Shown here: positions 1 to 11,500 of the stretch, piece after piece
Numbering within the stretch: position 1 is the stretch's first letter
Layout: each line of letters opens with the position of its first letter
From: Omphiscola glabra
Taxonomy: Eukaryota; Mollusca; Gastropoda; Lymnaeidae
Direction: 5' to 3'
NCBI GenBank assembly: GCA_964017045.1
Contig: OZ024802.1
Coordinates: forward strand, 27,530,293-27,594,292
Length of the DNA: 64,000 nt
Translations under genes and position numbers: made by a program
Notes under the pieces: generated by a model
Seen by the model: only the letters and a program-made list of their open reading frames with translations
What the model was told of the DNA's origin: nothing
The model's database searches: none

Positions 1-210
1 GTACTGAAATCATTTTACAAAAATCAACTTCGGCAATGACAACAAATCCATGAGAAAAAATTGATTAGTGATTGGGGAAATCCGAGGTCCCCCGCTTTCT
101 ACTACAAATGTACATCACGTTTTTAATTCATTTTCATTCACCATTCGGCTCTGAGACATCGCCCCCCCCCCCCCCCCCCCCCCGTTTTTTTTTTTTTTTT
201 CCAGTGTTCA

Positions 211-410
211 TGACGTTTATCTGACCCCCTGCATTTGTCCATCGCTTTATGGACTCCTTACGCCTCATGCGTTTCAAACACTTCGTTTGACCCTTTGCAT
301 TGTACTTGACGTTTATCTGACCCCTTGCATTTGTCCATCGCTTTATGGACCCCTTACGCATCATGCGTTTCAAACACTTCATTTGACCCCTTGCATTGTA
401 CATGACGGTT
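211..410. repeat. 96-bp tandem duplication
   Basis: Two full copies of a 96-bp unit, starting at 211 and 307, with a third start at 403. The unit carries the sub-motif TGACCCCTTGCATT, which links it to the 21-bp array just downstream. A C-run and a T-run (about 164-200) precede it. The minus-strand reading frame across it is only repeat translation. Confidence 0.8.
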
Positions 411-526
411 ATCATTTTAAACCAGGCTTCATCTGACCCCTTGCGTATTTTTAAAAAAACTTTCCTCTGACCCCTTGCGAATGTCTAAACATCACTTGAA
501 CACCTCGAATTTTTCATAAACTCTAT

Positions 527-776
527 CTTGCCCCTTGCATTTATAATATTGCCCCTTGCATTTATAATCTTGCCCCTTGCATTTATAAAATTGCCCCTTG
601 AATTTATAATCTTGCCCTTGCATTTATAATCTTGCCCCTTGCATTATAATCTTGCCGCTTGTATTTATAATCTTGCCCCTTGCATTTATAATCTTGCCCC
701 TTGCATTTATAATCTTGCCCCTTGCATTTATAATCTTGCCCTTTGCATTTATAATATTGCCGCTTGCATTTATAAT
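527..776. repeat. 21-bp minisatellite, about 12 copies
   Basis: The unit CTTGCCCCTTGCATTTATAAT is repeated about 12 times with single-base changes. It shares CCCCTTGCATT with the 96-bp duplication upstream, so the two may have a common origin. Confidence 0.9.
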
Positions 777-952
777 ACACTTCGTCTTGACGACTGCTTC
801 CGCAGTGCCATCTTGAGGCATGGGCACACTAGGCCCTTCCCCAGGGCCTTACGCCTCTGTGGGGGCCTCATGCCTTAAGGGTCCTCACGTCTCTGGGGGG
901 CCTCACGCCTCTCGGGAACCTGAATGCATCACTTTGCCCATCGCCCCCATTC

Positions 953-1323
953 AGTTTGGTCGAACGGAAGTTTGGTCGAACGGAATTTTGGTCTAACGGA
1001 AGTTTGGTCTAACGGAAGTTTGGTCCTGCGGAAGTTTGGTCGAACGGAAGTTTGGTCGAACGGAAGTTTGGTCGAACGGAAGTTTGGTCGAACGGAAGTT
1101 TGGTCGAACGGAAGTTTGGTCGAACGGAAGTTTAGTCGAATTGTTTTTTCAGTTCACTCGATCAAATTTTCGTCAATTATCTTTGTGAACGCACTATACT
1201 ATAAACTAAAACAAAATTTGCTCGTGTGAACTGAAAATAAAATTCGATCACATTTCCGTTCGACCAAACTTCCGTCGATCAATTTTCCGTCGATGAAATA
1301 TTTTTTCAAACAAATTTCCGGAT
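953..1323. mobile_element. Foldback MITE (diverged copy 1) with amplified left arm
   Basis: From 1130 to 1323 the sequence matches the foldback element at 2043-2331 and 60089-60361: a left-arm remnant, a GTGAACGCACTATACTATA-like centre, then a right arm with CCGTCGATCAATTTTCCGTC. Instead of a normal left arm there are about 11 tandem copies of the 16-mer TTTGGTCGAACGGAAG (953-1140). That 16-mer is an arm motif of the family, so the array appears to be an expansion of the terminal inverted repeat. No transposase is encoded. Confidence 0.7.
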
Positions 1324-1435
1324 ACGATCGGGACCGTCTGAATATTTAATAGTTAAATAAGGATACATAAATGTGCAATATAATTAGCTTTTGATATTTC
1401 AATAGTTTCCGGTATCGCATGATTTTATAAGTCGT

Positions 1436-1585
1436 ACGCATGTGTACCCTGATTACGTTGTCCACTGTGTAAGTTGGCCTGCCTTACACGTGCACCCTGA
1501 TTACATTGTCCACTGTGTAAGTTGGCATGCCCCACACGTGCACCCTGATTACATTGTCCACTGTGTAAGTTCGCATGCCCTAGAA
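1436..1585. repeat. 48-bp tandem repeat, 3 copies
   Basis: Three copies of a 48-bp unit with ACCCTGATTACATTGTCCAC, starting at about 1446, 1494 and 1542, and few differences between copies. Confidence 0.85.
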
Positions 1586-1781
1586 CTAACGCCCCGTTTG
1601 TGCCGCTGGTGAAAATGTTACATATGTTGGCCGCCGAGATAACAACAAAGATAACTCATTTACTATCATGTGTAATTTTAGATCATGTGTAGCTTGGGGA
1701 AAAAAAACACTTACACACACGCTATTGCTAGTGTAAAAAAAAATATTTAAAAAAAACCAACTGAAAAAACACAAGAGCCTC

Positions 1782-2021
1782 GACAAGTTCTTTGGTCACC
1801 TTCTCAACAAGTTCTTTGGTCACCTTCTCAACAAGTTCTTTGGTCACCTTCTCAACAAGTTCTTTGGTCACCTTCTCAACAAGTTCTTTGGTCACCTTCT
1901 CAACAAGTTCTTTGGTCACCTTCTCAACAAGTTCTTTGGTCACCTTCTCAACAAGTTCTTTGGTCACCTTCTCAACAAGTTCTTTGGTCACCTTCTCAAC
2001 AAGTTCTTTGGTCACCTTCTC
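1782..2021. repeat. 24-bp minisatellite, 10 copies
   Basis: Ten almost identical copies of a 24-bp unit containing AAGTTCTTTGGTCACCTTCT. Because 24 is divisible by three, frames stay open on both strands (repeating VTFSTSSL or TKELVEKV); these are not genes. The near-identity points to recent expansion. Confidence 0.95.
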
Positions 2022-2042
2022 GTGCGATGTCGCATTTCGTAT

Positions 2043-2331
2043 ACGGAAATTTGATCGAAAGAAATTTCGTCGACGGAAAATTGATCGACGGAAATTTGAT
2101 CGAACGGAAATTTGGTCGAATCGTTTTTTTAGTTTATACGTTAAAATTTTGCGTCAAATTTCTTTTTGAACGCATTATTTTGTTTTACTATATAGTATAG
2201 TGCGTTCAAAAAGAAATTTGACGAACATTTTAACGTCTGAACTGAAAAAAAGATTCGACTAAATTTCCGTTCGATCAAATTACCGTCGATCAATTTTCCG
2301 TCTATGAAATTTCTTTCGATCAAATTTCCGG
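2043..2331. mobile_element. Foldback MITE, copy 2
   Basis: This element of about 290 bp is palindromic over its whole length. The left arm reads CGGAAATTTGATCGAAAG and the right arm CTTTCGATCAAATTTCCGG, and the inner parts also pair (TTGAACGCAT against GTGCGTTC) around a TATAGTATA-type centre. It is very similar to the copy at 60089-60361. It has no coding capacity. The flanks are compatible with a TA duplication, but this is not certain. The arms are not a match I recognise to a named superfamily. Confidence 0.85.
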
Positions 2332-2667
2332 TAACCGTCGCATTTCTGCCAAAATTTGCTTGGAAAAAAAAGTCTGCGACTTGTTATATATCTTTTCTGT
2401 ATATTGTTTTAGTATTGGAATCAATCTATTTATCTTTAAAAAAAAAAAGAAAGAAAGAAACCGTCGCGACCTCGTTAAAGTTATAATTATAACAGAGAAG
2501 CGAAAGATCTTATCTGGCGTTTTCAAAATGTATCTGCGTGATCAAATTTCATGCGTTGACTTGATTGCCGAACACTCCCCCACCCCCTTCCCCCAACCTT
2601 TAAAAAAAAAAAAAAATCTCCAACAGCTTTTCCAAACTTCCAAAGTGCAGTCAGCGTTCGACGGAAT

Positions 2668-3032
2668 GGGCACTTGCTGGCCGCTCCTTGAGGCATATGA
2701 CACTTACTGGCCGCTCCTTGTGGCATAGGGCACTTGCTGGCCGCTCCTTGTGGCATTTGGCACTTACTGGCCGCTCCTTGTGGCACATGACACTTGCTGG
2801 CCGCTCTTTGTGGCATTTGGCACTTACTGGCCGCTCCTTGTGGCATTTGGCACTTACTGGCCGCCCCTTGTGGCATTTGGCACTTACTGGCCGCTCCTTG
2901 TGGCATTTGACACTTACTGGCCGCTCCTTGTGGCATAGGGCACTTACTGGCCGCTCCTTGTGGCATAGGGCACTTACTGGCCGCTCCTTGTGGCATATGA
3001 CACTTGCTGGCCGCTCCTTGTGGCATATGACA
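2668..3032. repeat. 30-bp minisatellite, 12 copies
   Basis: About 12 copies of a 30-bp unit containing CTGGCCGCTCCTTGTGGCAT, differing mainly at ACTTACT/ACTTGCT and at the bases after GGCAT. Overlapping frames on both strands are shadows of the repeat. Confidence 0.95.
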
Positions 3033-3409
3033 CTGAAATAACACATACTCATACGACACCGCTCGGATAACTTTAAATGATTTTTACCTCCCATTAATTA
3101 TACATTCTTAAAGGTGATATTTTCATTATTAATTTCTTTCTATTGATGATATGCTATTTATTCGTTAATTTAAAAAAAAAATATAGTAAAATTATATTAT
3201 TGCCCAGGAGACGGAAATGGTTTTTTTCTTGAAGAACGGCGGCATGACAATCTTGTCGGGGTCAGCGGGACGCATTGTTTGAGACTCAATAGGGCCTAAA
3301 TACACATGGGATTGGAGTATCTTCCAAATGTGTATCTTATAAAAACGTAAATTTAAAAGATGTAAGGCACACAATTGTATGCTCCATGTCAAAATTTAAC
3401 ACGAAGCAA

Positions 3410-4034
3410 TGAACGTGTGTTTTTATGACATAACGTGTGTTTGTATGACATAATGTGAGTTTTATGACATGTGTGTTTTATGACTTAATGTGTGTTTTTA
3501 TGACTTAATGTGTGTTTTTATGACTTAATGTGTGTTTTTATGACATAAGGTGTGTTTTTATGACATAATGTGTGTTTTTATGACATAATGTGTGCTTTTA
3601 TGACATAATGTGTGCTTTTATGACATAATGTGTGTTTTTATGACCTAATGTGTGCTTTATGACATAATGTGTGTTTTATGTCATAACGTGTGTTTTTATG
3701 ACATAATGTATGTTTTTATGACCTAATGTGTGTTTTTATGACATAATGTGTTTTTTATGACTTAATGTGTGTTGTTATGACTTAATGTGTGTTTTTATGA
3801 CTTAATGTGCATTTTTATGACTTAATGTGTGTTTTTATGACTTAGTGTGTGTTTTTATGACATAATGTATGTTTTTATGACGTAAGGTGTGTTTTTATGA
3901 CATAATGTGTGTTTTTATGACATAATGTGTGTTTTTATGACATAATGTGTGCTTTTATGACTTAATGTATGTTTTTATGACATAATGTGTGTTTTATGAC
4001 ATAATGTGTGCTTTTATGACTTAATGTATGTTTA
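3410..4034. repeat. 20-bp minisatellite, about 31 copies
   Basis: The unit TGTGTTTTTATGACATAATG is repeated about 31 times, with variants (CTTA for CATA, GCTTTT for GTTTTT) and a few copies shortened by a base. Confidence 0.95.
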
Positions 4035-4039
4035 GGTAA

Positions 4040-4200
4040 TAATGGGGGAGACTGCAATCAGGTTAGCACAATAGGAAATTAGTAGAACACAGTAAGGTTA
4101 AACCTGATAAAAGGAACGCAACAAAACAACGAACGTGTCGGCAGGAAGCCTTCATCAGCGAACAAACAGAAAAACGAATAAAATGAAAATGTATCAAAAA
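4040..4200 (-). mobile_element. Penelope-like element remnant with hammerhead-like core
   Basis: On the minus strand, 4131-4160 reads CTGATGA, then a short stem-loop (AGGC ... GCC), then GACAC, followed by a GTTC-rich stretch. Penelope-like retroelements carry hammerhead ribozymes with the core CUGAUGA-stem-GAAAC in their terminal repeats. Here one base of the GAAA box is changed, so cleavage is unlikely. No open reading frame is associated. The family assignment is inferred from this motif only. Confidence 0.45.
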
Positions 4201-4247
4201 ATATAATGTAGCACTTAGCTCAGAAGTAGTTTCCAACAGGGCAGCAA

Positions 4248-4470
4248 AGGAGCCACTTATTGGACCCGCTTATTGGAGCCACTTATGGGAGCCATATATT
4301 GGATCCGCTTATTGGAGCCACTTATGGGAGCCAGTTATTGGAGCCACTTATTGGACCCACTTATTGGACCCGCTTATTGGAGCCACTTATGGGAGCCATA
4401 TATTGGATCCGCTTATTGGAGCCAATTATGGGAGCAAGTTATTGAAGCCACTTATTGGAGCCACTTATTT
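4248..4470. repeat. 13-bp minisatellite with higher-order variants
   Basis: About 17 copies of a 13-mer such as GCCACTTATTGGA, with CCC, TCC and GCCATA variants. A run of several variant units (CCCGCTTATTGGA, GCCACTTATGGGA, GCCATATATTGGA, TCCGCTTATTGGA) occurs twice, which indicates block duplication. Confidence 0.9.
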
Positions 4471-4724
4471 GAGCATATTTTCAGTTCTTTATTTCTTTGT
4501 ATCTTTCTTCAAACTGGTATATCGGATTGCTGATCGATATCTCCAATTTGAAAGAATATCCATTATCCATTGGAGAATGACAACGAGAAGCTGAATCTTC
4601 TTTGGATTCTATTGATAGGGTGATAAATACTGTCTTCACACAGATGTTCATTTTTGACAGTTATGTTGATGATGAATTGGTAAATAAAAAAAACGATATT
4701 ACAAATTTAACTTAGCAAGCTCCT

Positions 4725-4791
4725 GGCGGGTCGGAAAAACTTAAGACGCGGACAAGATCCGGCCCACGGGTCGTAGTTTTGCCGACCCCTA
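4725..4791. mobile_element. Short hAT-like terminal fragment
   Basis: GGCGGGTCGG near the start and GCCGACCCCTAG at the end form imperfect inverted termini around GGCCCACGGGTCGTAGTTTT. This resembles the CAGGGGTCGGCAAAC-type ends of animal hAT elements. Only about 70 bp survive and no target duplication is visible. Confidence 0.4.
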
Positions 4792-5029
4792 GTAAAACCT
4801 ATTAAAAATTTAAATATCTCTATGAACATTTGGATGAAATCCTTTAATTTTTCAAATGTCTTTAAAAAAAAAAAAAGGGGGGGGGGGTGTGGACCCATTA
4901 AAAAATAATACGAAAGTACCGTTGCATCCGCTACAAGTGTAAAAAATAAAATATTTTAAAAAAATGTCTCCTATCTTTTAATTTCAGTCAACAGCAAAAT
5001 AATCGCCAATAAGATAAACTTTATTTAAT

Positions 5030-5300
5030 ACCATTGAAAACTATTTTTAATACCATGGAAAACTATATTTAATACCATTGAAAACTATATTTAATACTAA
5101 TGAAAACTATATTTAATACCATTGAAAACTATATTTAATACCATTGAAACTATATTTAATACCACTGAAAACTATATTTAATACCACTGAAAACTTTATT
5201 TAATACCAGTGAAAACTATTTTAATACTATATTTAATACCATTGAAAACTATATTTAATATTATATTTAATACCACTGAAAACTATATTTAATACCATAA
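5030..5300. repeat. 22-bp minisatellite, about 12 copies
   Basis: An AT-rich unit of about 22 bp (TATTTAATACCATTGAAAAC) is repeated with small deletions. It lies immediately upstream of the first recognised coding exon of the nuclear receptor gene, in its likely 5' intron. Confidence 0.9.
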
Positions 5301-5383
5301 ACAAACCTTCATTAAGTATTCAAATTTCCTTCTCAAAGGGAATTTTAAAAATTATTTTTTTCCCCCTTCAGATTTTCAGTGAA

Positions 5384-5542
5384 ATGGTGCTATCAACGAG
5401 CTTTAAGTCTAATAACAAGGCCACTTCTGGCAGGCCACGAAGAGACAGAAGTGAGTTGCTAAGGACGCTCCCGCCATGTCGCGTCTGCAAGGAGGCAGCT
5501 TCCGGTTTTCACTACGGCGTCAACACGTGTGAGGCTTGTAAA
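5384..5542 (+). CDS. Nuclear receptor exon 1: first zinc finger
   Basis: Residues 1-53. A short basic N-terminus (RPRRDR) leads into zinc finger 1 with C32, C35, C49 and C52, and the P-box CEACK completed by G in the next exon. ATG 5384 is the first in-frame methionine; just upstream are a pyrimidine tract and two possible acceptors (AG at 5370-5371 and 5378-5379), so the exon probably begins at 5372 or 5380. The donor is AAA|GTAAGT, phase 0. There is almost no A/B domain unless other 5' exons add one. Confidence 0.9.
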
Positions 5543-8500
5543 GTAAGTTTTCTTTTCTTAAAGCGTCATTTTGAACATAATTTCTTGAACTTAACGATGA
5601 AAATGGACTCGCCTTAGTCATGATAAAAATAACATTGTCACGAAACTCTAACCAGGATACTTTTGCTTTTTTTTTAAAAATAGGGGTTCTTCAGGCGTGC
5701 GTTGAAGCATGGTTCGACCTTCACCTGCAAATTTAACCAATCGTGTAACGTCACCGGCACGTCTAGAACACTTTGTTCTTTCTGTAGATTCCAGAGATGT
5801 CTTGTAGTCGGGATGTCAACCAATGGTAAATTGGTTTTTTTAAAATTAAATCTAGTTCAGTGATTCAACCCCTTCAATGATTCAATTCCCACAAAAACAT
5901 TTTCAACAATCTTTTACCCACACCAGCCAAGTCTCTTTATCACATTTTCAACAATCTTTTACCCACACCAGCCAAGTCTCTTTATCACATTTTCAACAAT
6001 CTTTTACCCACACCAGCCAAGTCTCTTTATCACATTTTCAACAATCTTTTACCCACACCAGCCAAGTCTCTTTATCACATTTTCAACAATCTTTTACCCA
6101 CACCAGCCAAGTCTCTTTATCACATTTTCAACAATCTTTTACCCACACCAGCCAAGTCTCTTTATCACATTTTCAACAATCTTTTACCCACACCAGCCAA
6201 GTCTCTTTATCACATTTTCAACAATCTTTTACCCACACCAGCCAAGTCTCTTTATCACATTTTCAACAATCTTTTACCCACACCAGCCAAGTCTCTTTAT
6301 CACATTTTCAACAATCTTTTACCCACACCAGCCAAGTCTCTTTATCACATTTTCAACAATCTTTTACCCACACCAGCCAAGTCTCTTTATCACATTTTCA
6401 ACAATCTTTTACCCACACCAGCCAAGTCTCTTTATCACATTTTCAACAATCTTTTACCCACACCAGCCAAGTCTCTTTATCACATTTTCAACAATCTTTT
6501 ACCCACACCAGCCAAGTCTCTTTATCACATTTTCAACAATCTTTTACCCACACCAGCCAAGTCTCTTTATCACATTTTCAACAATCTTTTACCCACACCA
6601 GCCAAGTCTCTTTATCACATTTTCAACAATCTCTTACCCACACCAGCCAAGTCTCTTTATCACATTTTCAACAATCTTTTACCCACACCAGCCAAGTCTC
6701 TTTATCACATTTTCAACAATCTTTTACCCACACCAGCCAAGTCTCTTTATCACATTTTCAACAATCTTTTACCCACACCAGCCAAGTCTCTTTATCACAT
6801 TTTCAACAATCTTTTACCCACACCAGCCAAGTCTCTTTATCACATTTTCAACAATCTTTTACCCACACCAGCCAAGTCTCTTTATCACATTTTCAACAAT
6901 CTTTTACCCACACCAGCCAAGTCTCTTTATCACATTTTCAACAATCTCTTACCCACACCAGCCAAGTCTCTTTATCACATTTTCAACAATCTTTTACCCA
7001 CACCAGCCAAGTCTCTTTATCACATTTTCAACAATCTTTTACCCACACCAGCCAAGTCTCTTTATCACATTTTCAACAATCTTTTACCCACACCAGCCAA
7101 GTCTCTTTATCACATTTTCAACAATCTTTTACCCACACCAGCCAAGTCTCTTTATCACATTTTCAACAATCTTTTACCCACACCAGCCAAGTCTCTTTAT
7201 CACATTTTCAACAATCTTTTACCCACACCAGCCAAGTCTCTTTATCACATTTTCAACAATCTTTTACCCACACCAGCCAAGTCTCTTTATCACATTTTCA
7301 ACAATCTTTTACCCACACCAGCCAAGTCTCTTTATCACATTTTCAACAATCTTTTACCCACACCAGCCAAGTCTCTTTATCACATTTTCAACAATCTTTT
7401 ACCCACACCAGCCAAGTCTCTTTATCACATTTTCAACAATCTTTTACCCACACCAGCCAAGTCTCTTTATCACATTTTCAACAATCTTTTACCCACACCA
7501 GCCAAGTCTCTTTATCACATTTTCAACAATCTTTTACCCACACCAGCCAAGTCTCTTTATCACATTTTCAACAATCTTTTACCCACACCAGCCAAGTCTC
7601 TTTATCACATTTTCAACAATCTTTTACCCACACCAGCCAAGTCTCTTTATCACATTTTCAACAATCTTTTACCCACACCAGCCAAGTCTCTTTATCACAT
7701 TTTCAACAATCTTTTACCCACACCAGCCAAGTCTCTTTATCACATTTTCAACAATCTCTTACCCACACCAGCCAAGTCTCTTTATCACATTTTCAACAAT
7801 CTTTTACCCACACCAGCCAAGTCTCTTTATCACATTTTCAACAATCTTTTACCCACACCAGCCAAGTCTCTTTATCACATTTTCAACAATCTTTTACCCA
7901 CACCAGCCAAGTCTCTTTATCATATTTTCAACAATCTTTTACCCACACCAGCCAAGTCTCTTTATCACATTTTCAACAATCTTTTACCCACACCAGCCAA
8001 GTCTCTTTATCACATTTTCAACAATCTTTTACCCACACCAGCCAAGTCTCTTTATCACATTTTCAACAATCTCTTACCCACACCAGCCAAGTCTCTTTAT
8101 CACATTTTCAACAATCTTTTACCCACACCAGCCAAGTCTCTTTATCACATTTTCAACAATCTTTTACCCACACCAGCCAAGTCTCTTTATCACATTTTCA
8201 ACAATCTTTTACCCACACCAGCCAAGTCTCTTTATCACATTTTCAACAATCTTTTACCCACACCAGCCAAGTCTCTTTATCACATTTTCAACAATCTTTT
8301 ACCCACACCAGCCAAGTCTCTTTATCACATTTTCAACAATCTTTTACCCACACCAGCCAAGTCTCTTTATCACATTTTCAACAATCTTTTACCCACACCA
8401 GCCAAGTCTCTTTATCACATTTTCAACAATCTTTTACCCACACCAGCCAAGTCTCTTTATCACATTTTCAACAATCTTTTACCCACACCAGCCAAGTCTC

Positions 8501-11500
8501 TTTATCACATTTTCAACAATCTTTTACCCACACCAGCCAAGTCTCTTTATCACATTTTCAACAATCTCTTACCCACACCAGCCAAGTCTCTTTATCACAT
8601 TTTCAACAATCTCTTACCCACACCAGCCAAGTCTCTTTATCACATTTTCAACAATCTCTTACCCACACCAGCCAAGTCTCTTTATCACATTTTCAACAAT
8701 CTTTTACCCACACCAGCCAAGTCTCTTTATCACATTTTCAACAATCTTTTACCCACACCAGCCAAGTCTCTTTATCACATTTTCAACAATCTTTTACCCA
8801 CACCAGCCAAGTCTCTTTATCACATTTTCAACAATCTTTTACCCACACCAGCCAAGTCTCTTTATCACATTTTCAACAATCTTTTACCCACACCAGCCAA
8901 GTCTCTTTATCACATTTTCAACAATCTTTTACCCACACCAGCCAAGTCTCTTTATCACATTTTCAACAATCTTTTACCCACACCAGCCAAGTCTCTTTAT
9001 CACATTTTCAACAATCTTTTACCCACACCAGCCAAGTCTCTTTATCACATTTTCAACAATCTTTTACCCACACCAGCCAAGTCTCTTTATCACATTTTCA
9101 ACAATCTTTTACCCACACCAGCCAAGTCTCTTTATCACATTTTCAACAATCTTTTACCCACACCAGCCAAGTCTCTTTATCACATTTTCAACAATCTTTT
9201 ACCCACACCAGCCAAGTCTCTTTATCACATTTTCAACAATCTTTTACCCACACCAGCCAAGTCTCTTTATCACATTTTCAACAATCTTTTACCCACACCA
9301 GCCAAGTCTCTTTATCACATTTTCAACAATCTTTTACCCACACCAGCCAAGTCTCTTTATCACATTTTCAACAATCTTTTACCCACACCAGCCAAGTCTC
9401 TTTATCACATTTTCAACAATCTTTTACCCACACCAGCCAAGTCTCTTTATCACATTTTCAACAATCTTTTACCCACACCAGCCAAGTCTCTTTATCACAT
9501 TTTCAACAATCTTTTACCCACACCAGCCAAGTCTCTTTATCACATTTTCAACAATCTTTTACCCACACCAGCCAAGTCTCTTTATCACATTTTCAACAAT
9601 CTTTTACCCACACCAGCCAAGTCTCTTTATCACATTTTCAACAATCTTTTACCCACACCAGCCAAGTCTCTTTATCACATTTTCAACAATCTTTTACCCA
9701 CACCAGCCAAGTCTCTTTATCACATTTTCAACAATCTTTTACCCACACCAGCCAAGTCTCTTTATCACATTTTCAACAATCTCTTACCCACACCAGCCAA
9801 GTCTCTTTATCACATTTTCAACAATCTCTTACCCACACCAGCCAAGTCTCTTTATCACATTTTCAACAATCTCTTACCCACACCAGCCAAGTCTCTTTAT
9901 CACATTTTCAACAATCTTTTACCCACACCAGCCAAGTCTCTTTATCACATTTTCAACAATCTTTTACCCACACCAGCCAAGTCTCTTTATCACATTTTCA
10001 ACAATCTTTTACCCACACCAGCCAAGTCTCTTTATCACATTTTCAACAATCTTTTACCCACACCAGCCAAGTCTCTTTATCACATTTTCAACAATCTTTT
10101 ACCCACACCAGCCAAGTCTCTTTATCACATTTTCAACAATCTTTTACCCACACCAGCCAAGTCTCTTTATCACATTTTCAACAATCTTTTACCCACACCA
10201 GCCAAGTCTCTTTATCACATTTTCAACAATCTTTTACCCACACCAGCCAAGTCTCTTTATCACATTTTCAACAATCTTTTACCCACACCAGCCAAGTCTC
10301 TTTATCACATTTTCAACAATCTTTTACCCACACCAGCCAAGTCTCTTTATCACATTTTCAACAATCTTTTACCCACACCAGCCAAGTCTCTTTATCACAT
10401 TTTCAACAATCTTTTACCCACACCAGCCAAGTCTCTTTATCACATTTTCAACAATCTTTTACCCACACCAGCCAAGTCTCTTTATCACATTTTCAACAAT
10501 CTTTTACCCACACCAGCCAAGTCTCTTTATCACATTTTCAACAATCTTTTACCCACACCAGCCAAGTCTCTTTATCACATTTTCAACAATCTTTTACCCA
10601 CACCAGCCAAGTCTCTTTATCACATTTTCAACAATCTTTTACCCACACCAGCCAAGTCTCTTTATCACATTTTCAACAATCTTTTACCCACACCAGCCAA
10701 GTCTCTTTATCACATTTTCAACAATCTTTTACCCACACCAGCCAAGTCTCTTTATCACATTTTCAACAATCTTTTACCCACACCAGCCAAGTCTCTTTAT
10801 CACATTTTCAACAATCTTTTACCCACACCAGCCAAGTCTCTTTATCACATTTTCAACAATCTTTTACCCACACCAGCCAAGTCTCTTTATCACATTTTCA
10901 ACAATCTTTTACCCACACCAGCCAAGTCTCTTTATCACATTTTCAACAATCTTTTACCCACACCAGCCAAGTCTCTTTATCACATTTTCAACAATCTTTT
11001 ACCCACACCAGCCAAGTCTCTTTATCACATTTTCAACAATCTTTTACCCACACCAGCCAAGTCTCTTTATCACATTTTCAACAATCTTTTACCCACACTA
11101 GCCAAGTCTCTTTATCCGAGTCATTTCAAACCCATTAACTCAACCATCCATTTATGCATCCACACCTCTAAAAGTTTTCAACAAAAAAAGTCCATTAATA
11201 CATACATTTGCCAACCACCCATTCGTCGGCTATCAATCCATTCATCCCAAATCTTAAGTTAACATGTTTATCAATTCAAACAACCATCTTCACTCCTCCC
11301 CCCCCCCCAATCCCCGCACAAATCCCTACGGACAGTGAAATAGTTTTAACATGACATATCCAACCATAACCATTTCATTATACTGTTACGCTCTCTGAAA
11401 TCTCGTCTAAGTCTGAATTCCATGTGATACATATTCAATGTCATCTAATGTTTTATCACGTCCCATTTAATGTCATCTAATGTTCTATCCCGTCCCATTG

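Noticed and set aside
2523..3094. Cysteine-rich repeated protein frames
   Set aside because: Overlapping frames on both strands of a 30-bp minisatellite; no start context, splice sites or family match.
5877..11138. 1753-codon open frame over the 45-bp satellite
   Set aside because: It starts in an intron, is made only of a 15-residue unit, and stays open because 45 is a multiple of three. Read-through from the upstream exon meets a stop before reaching it.
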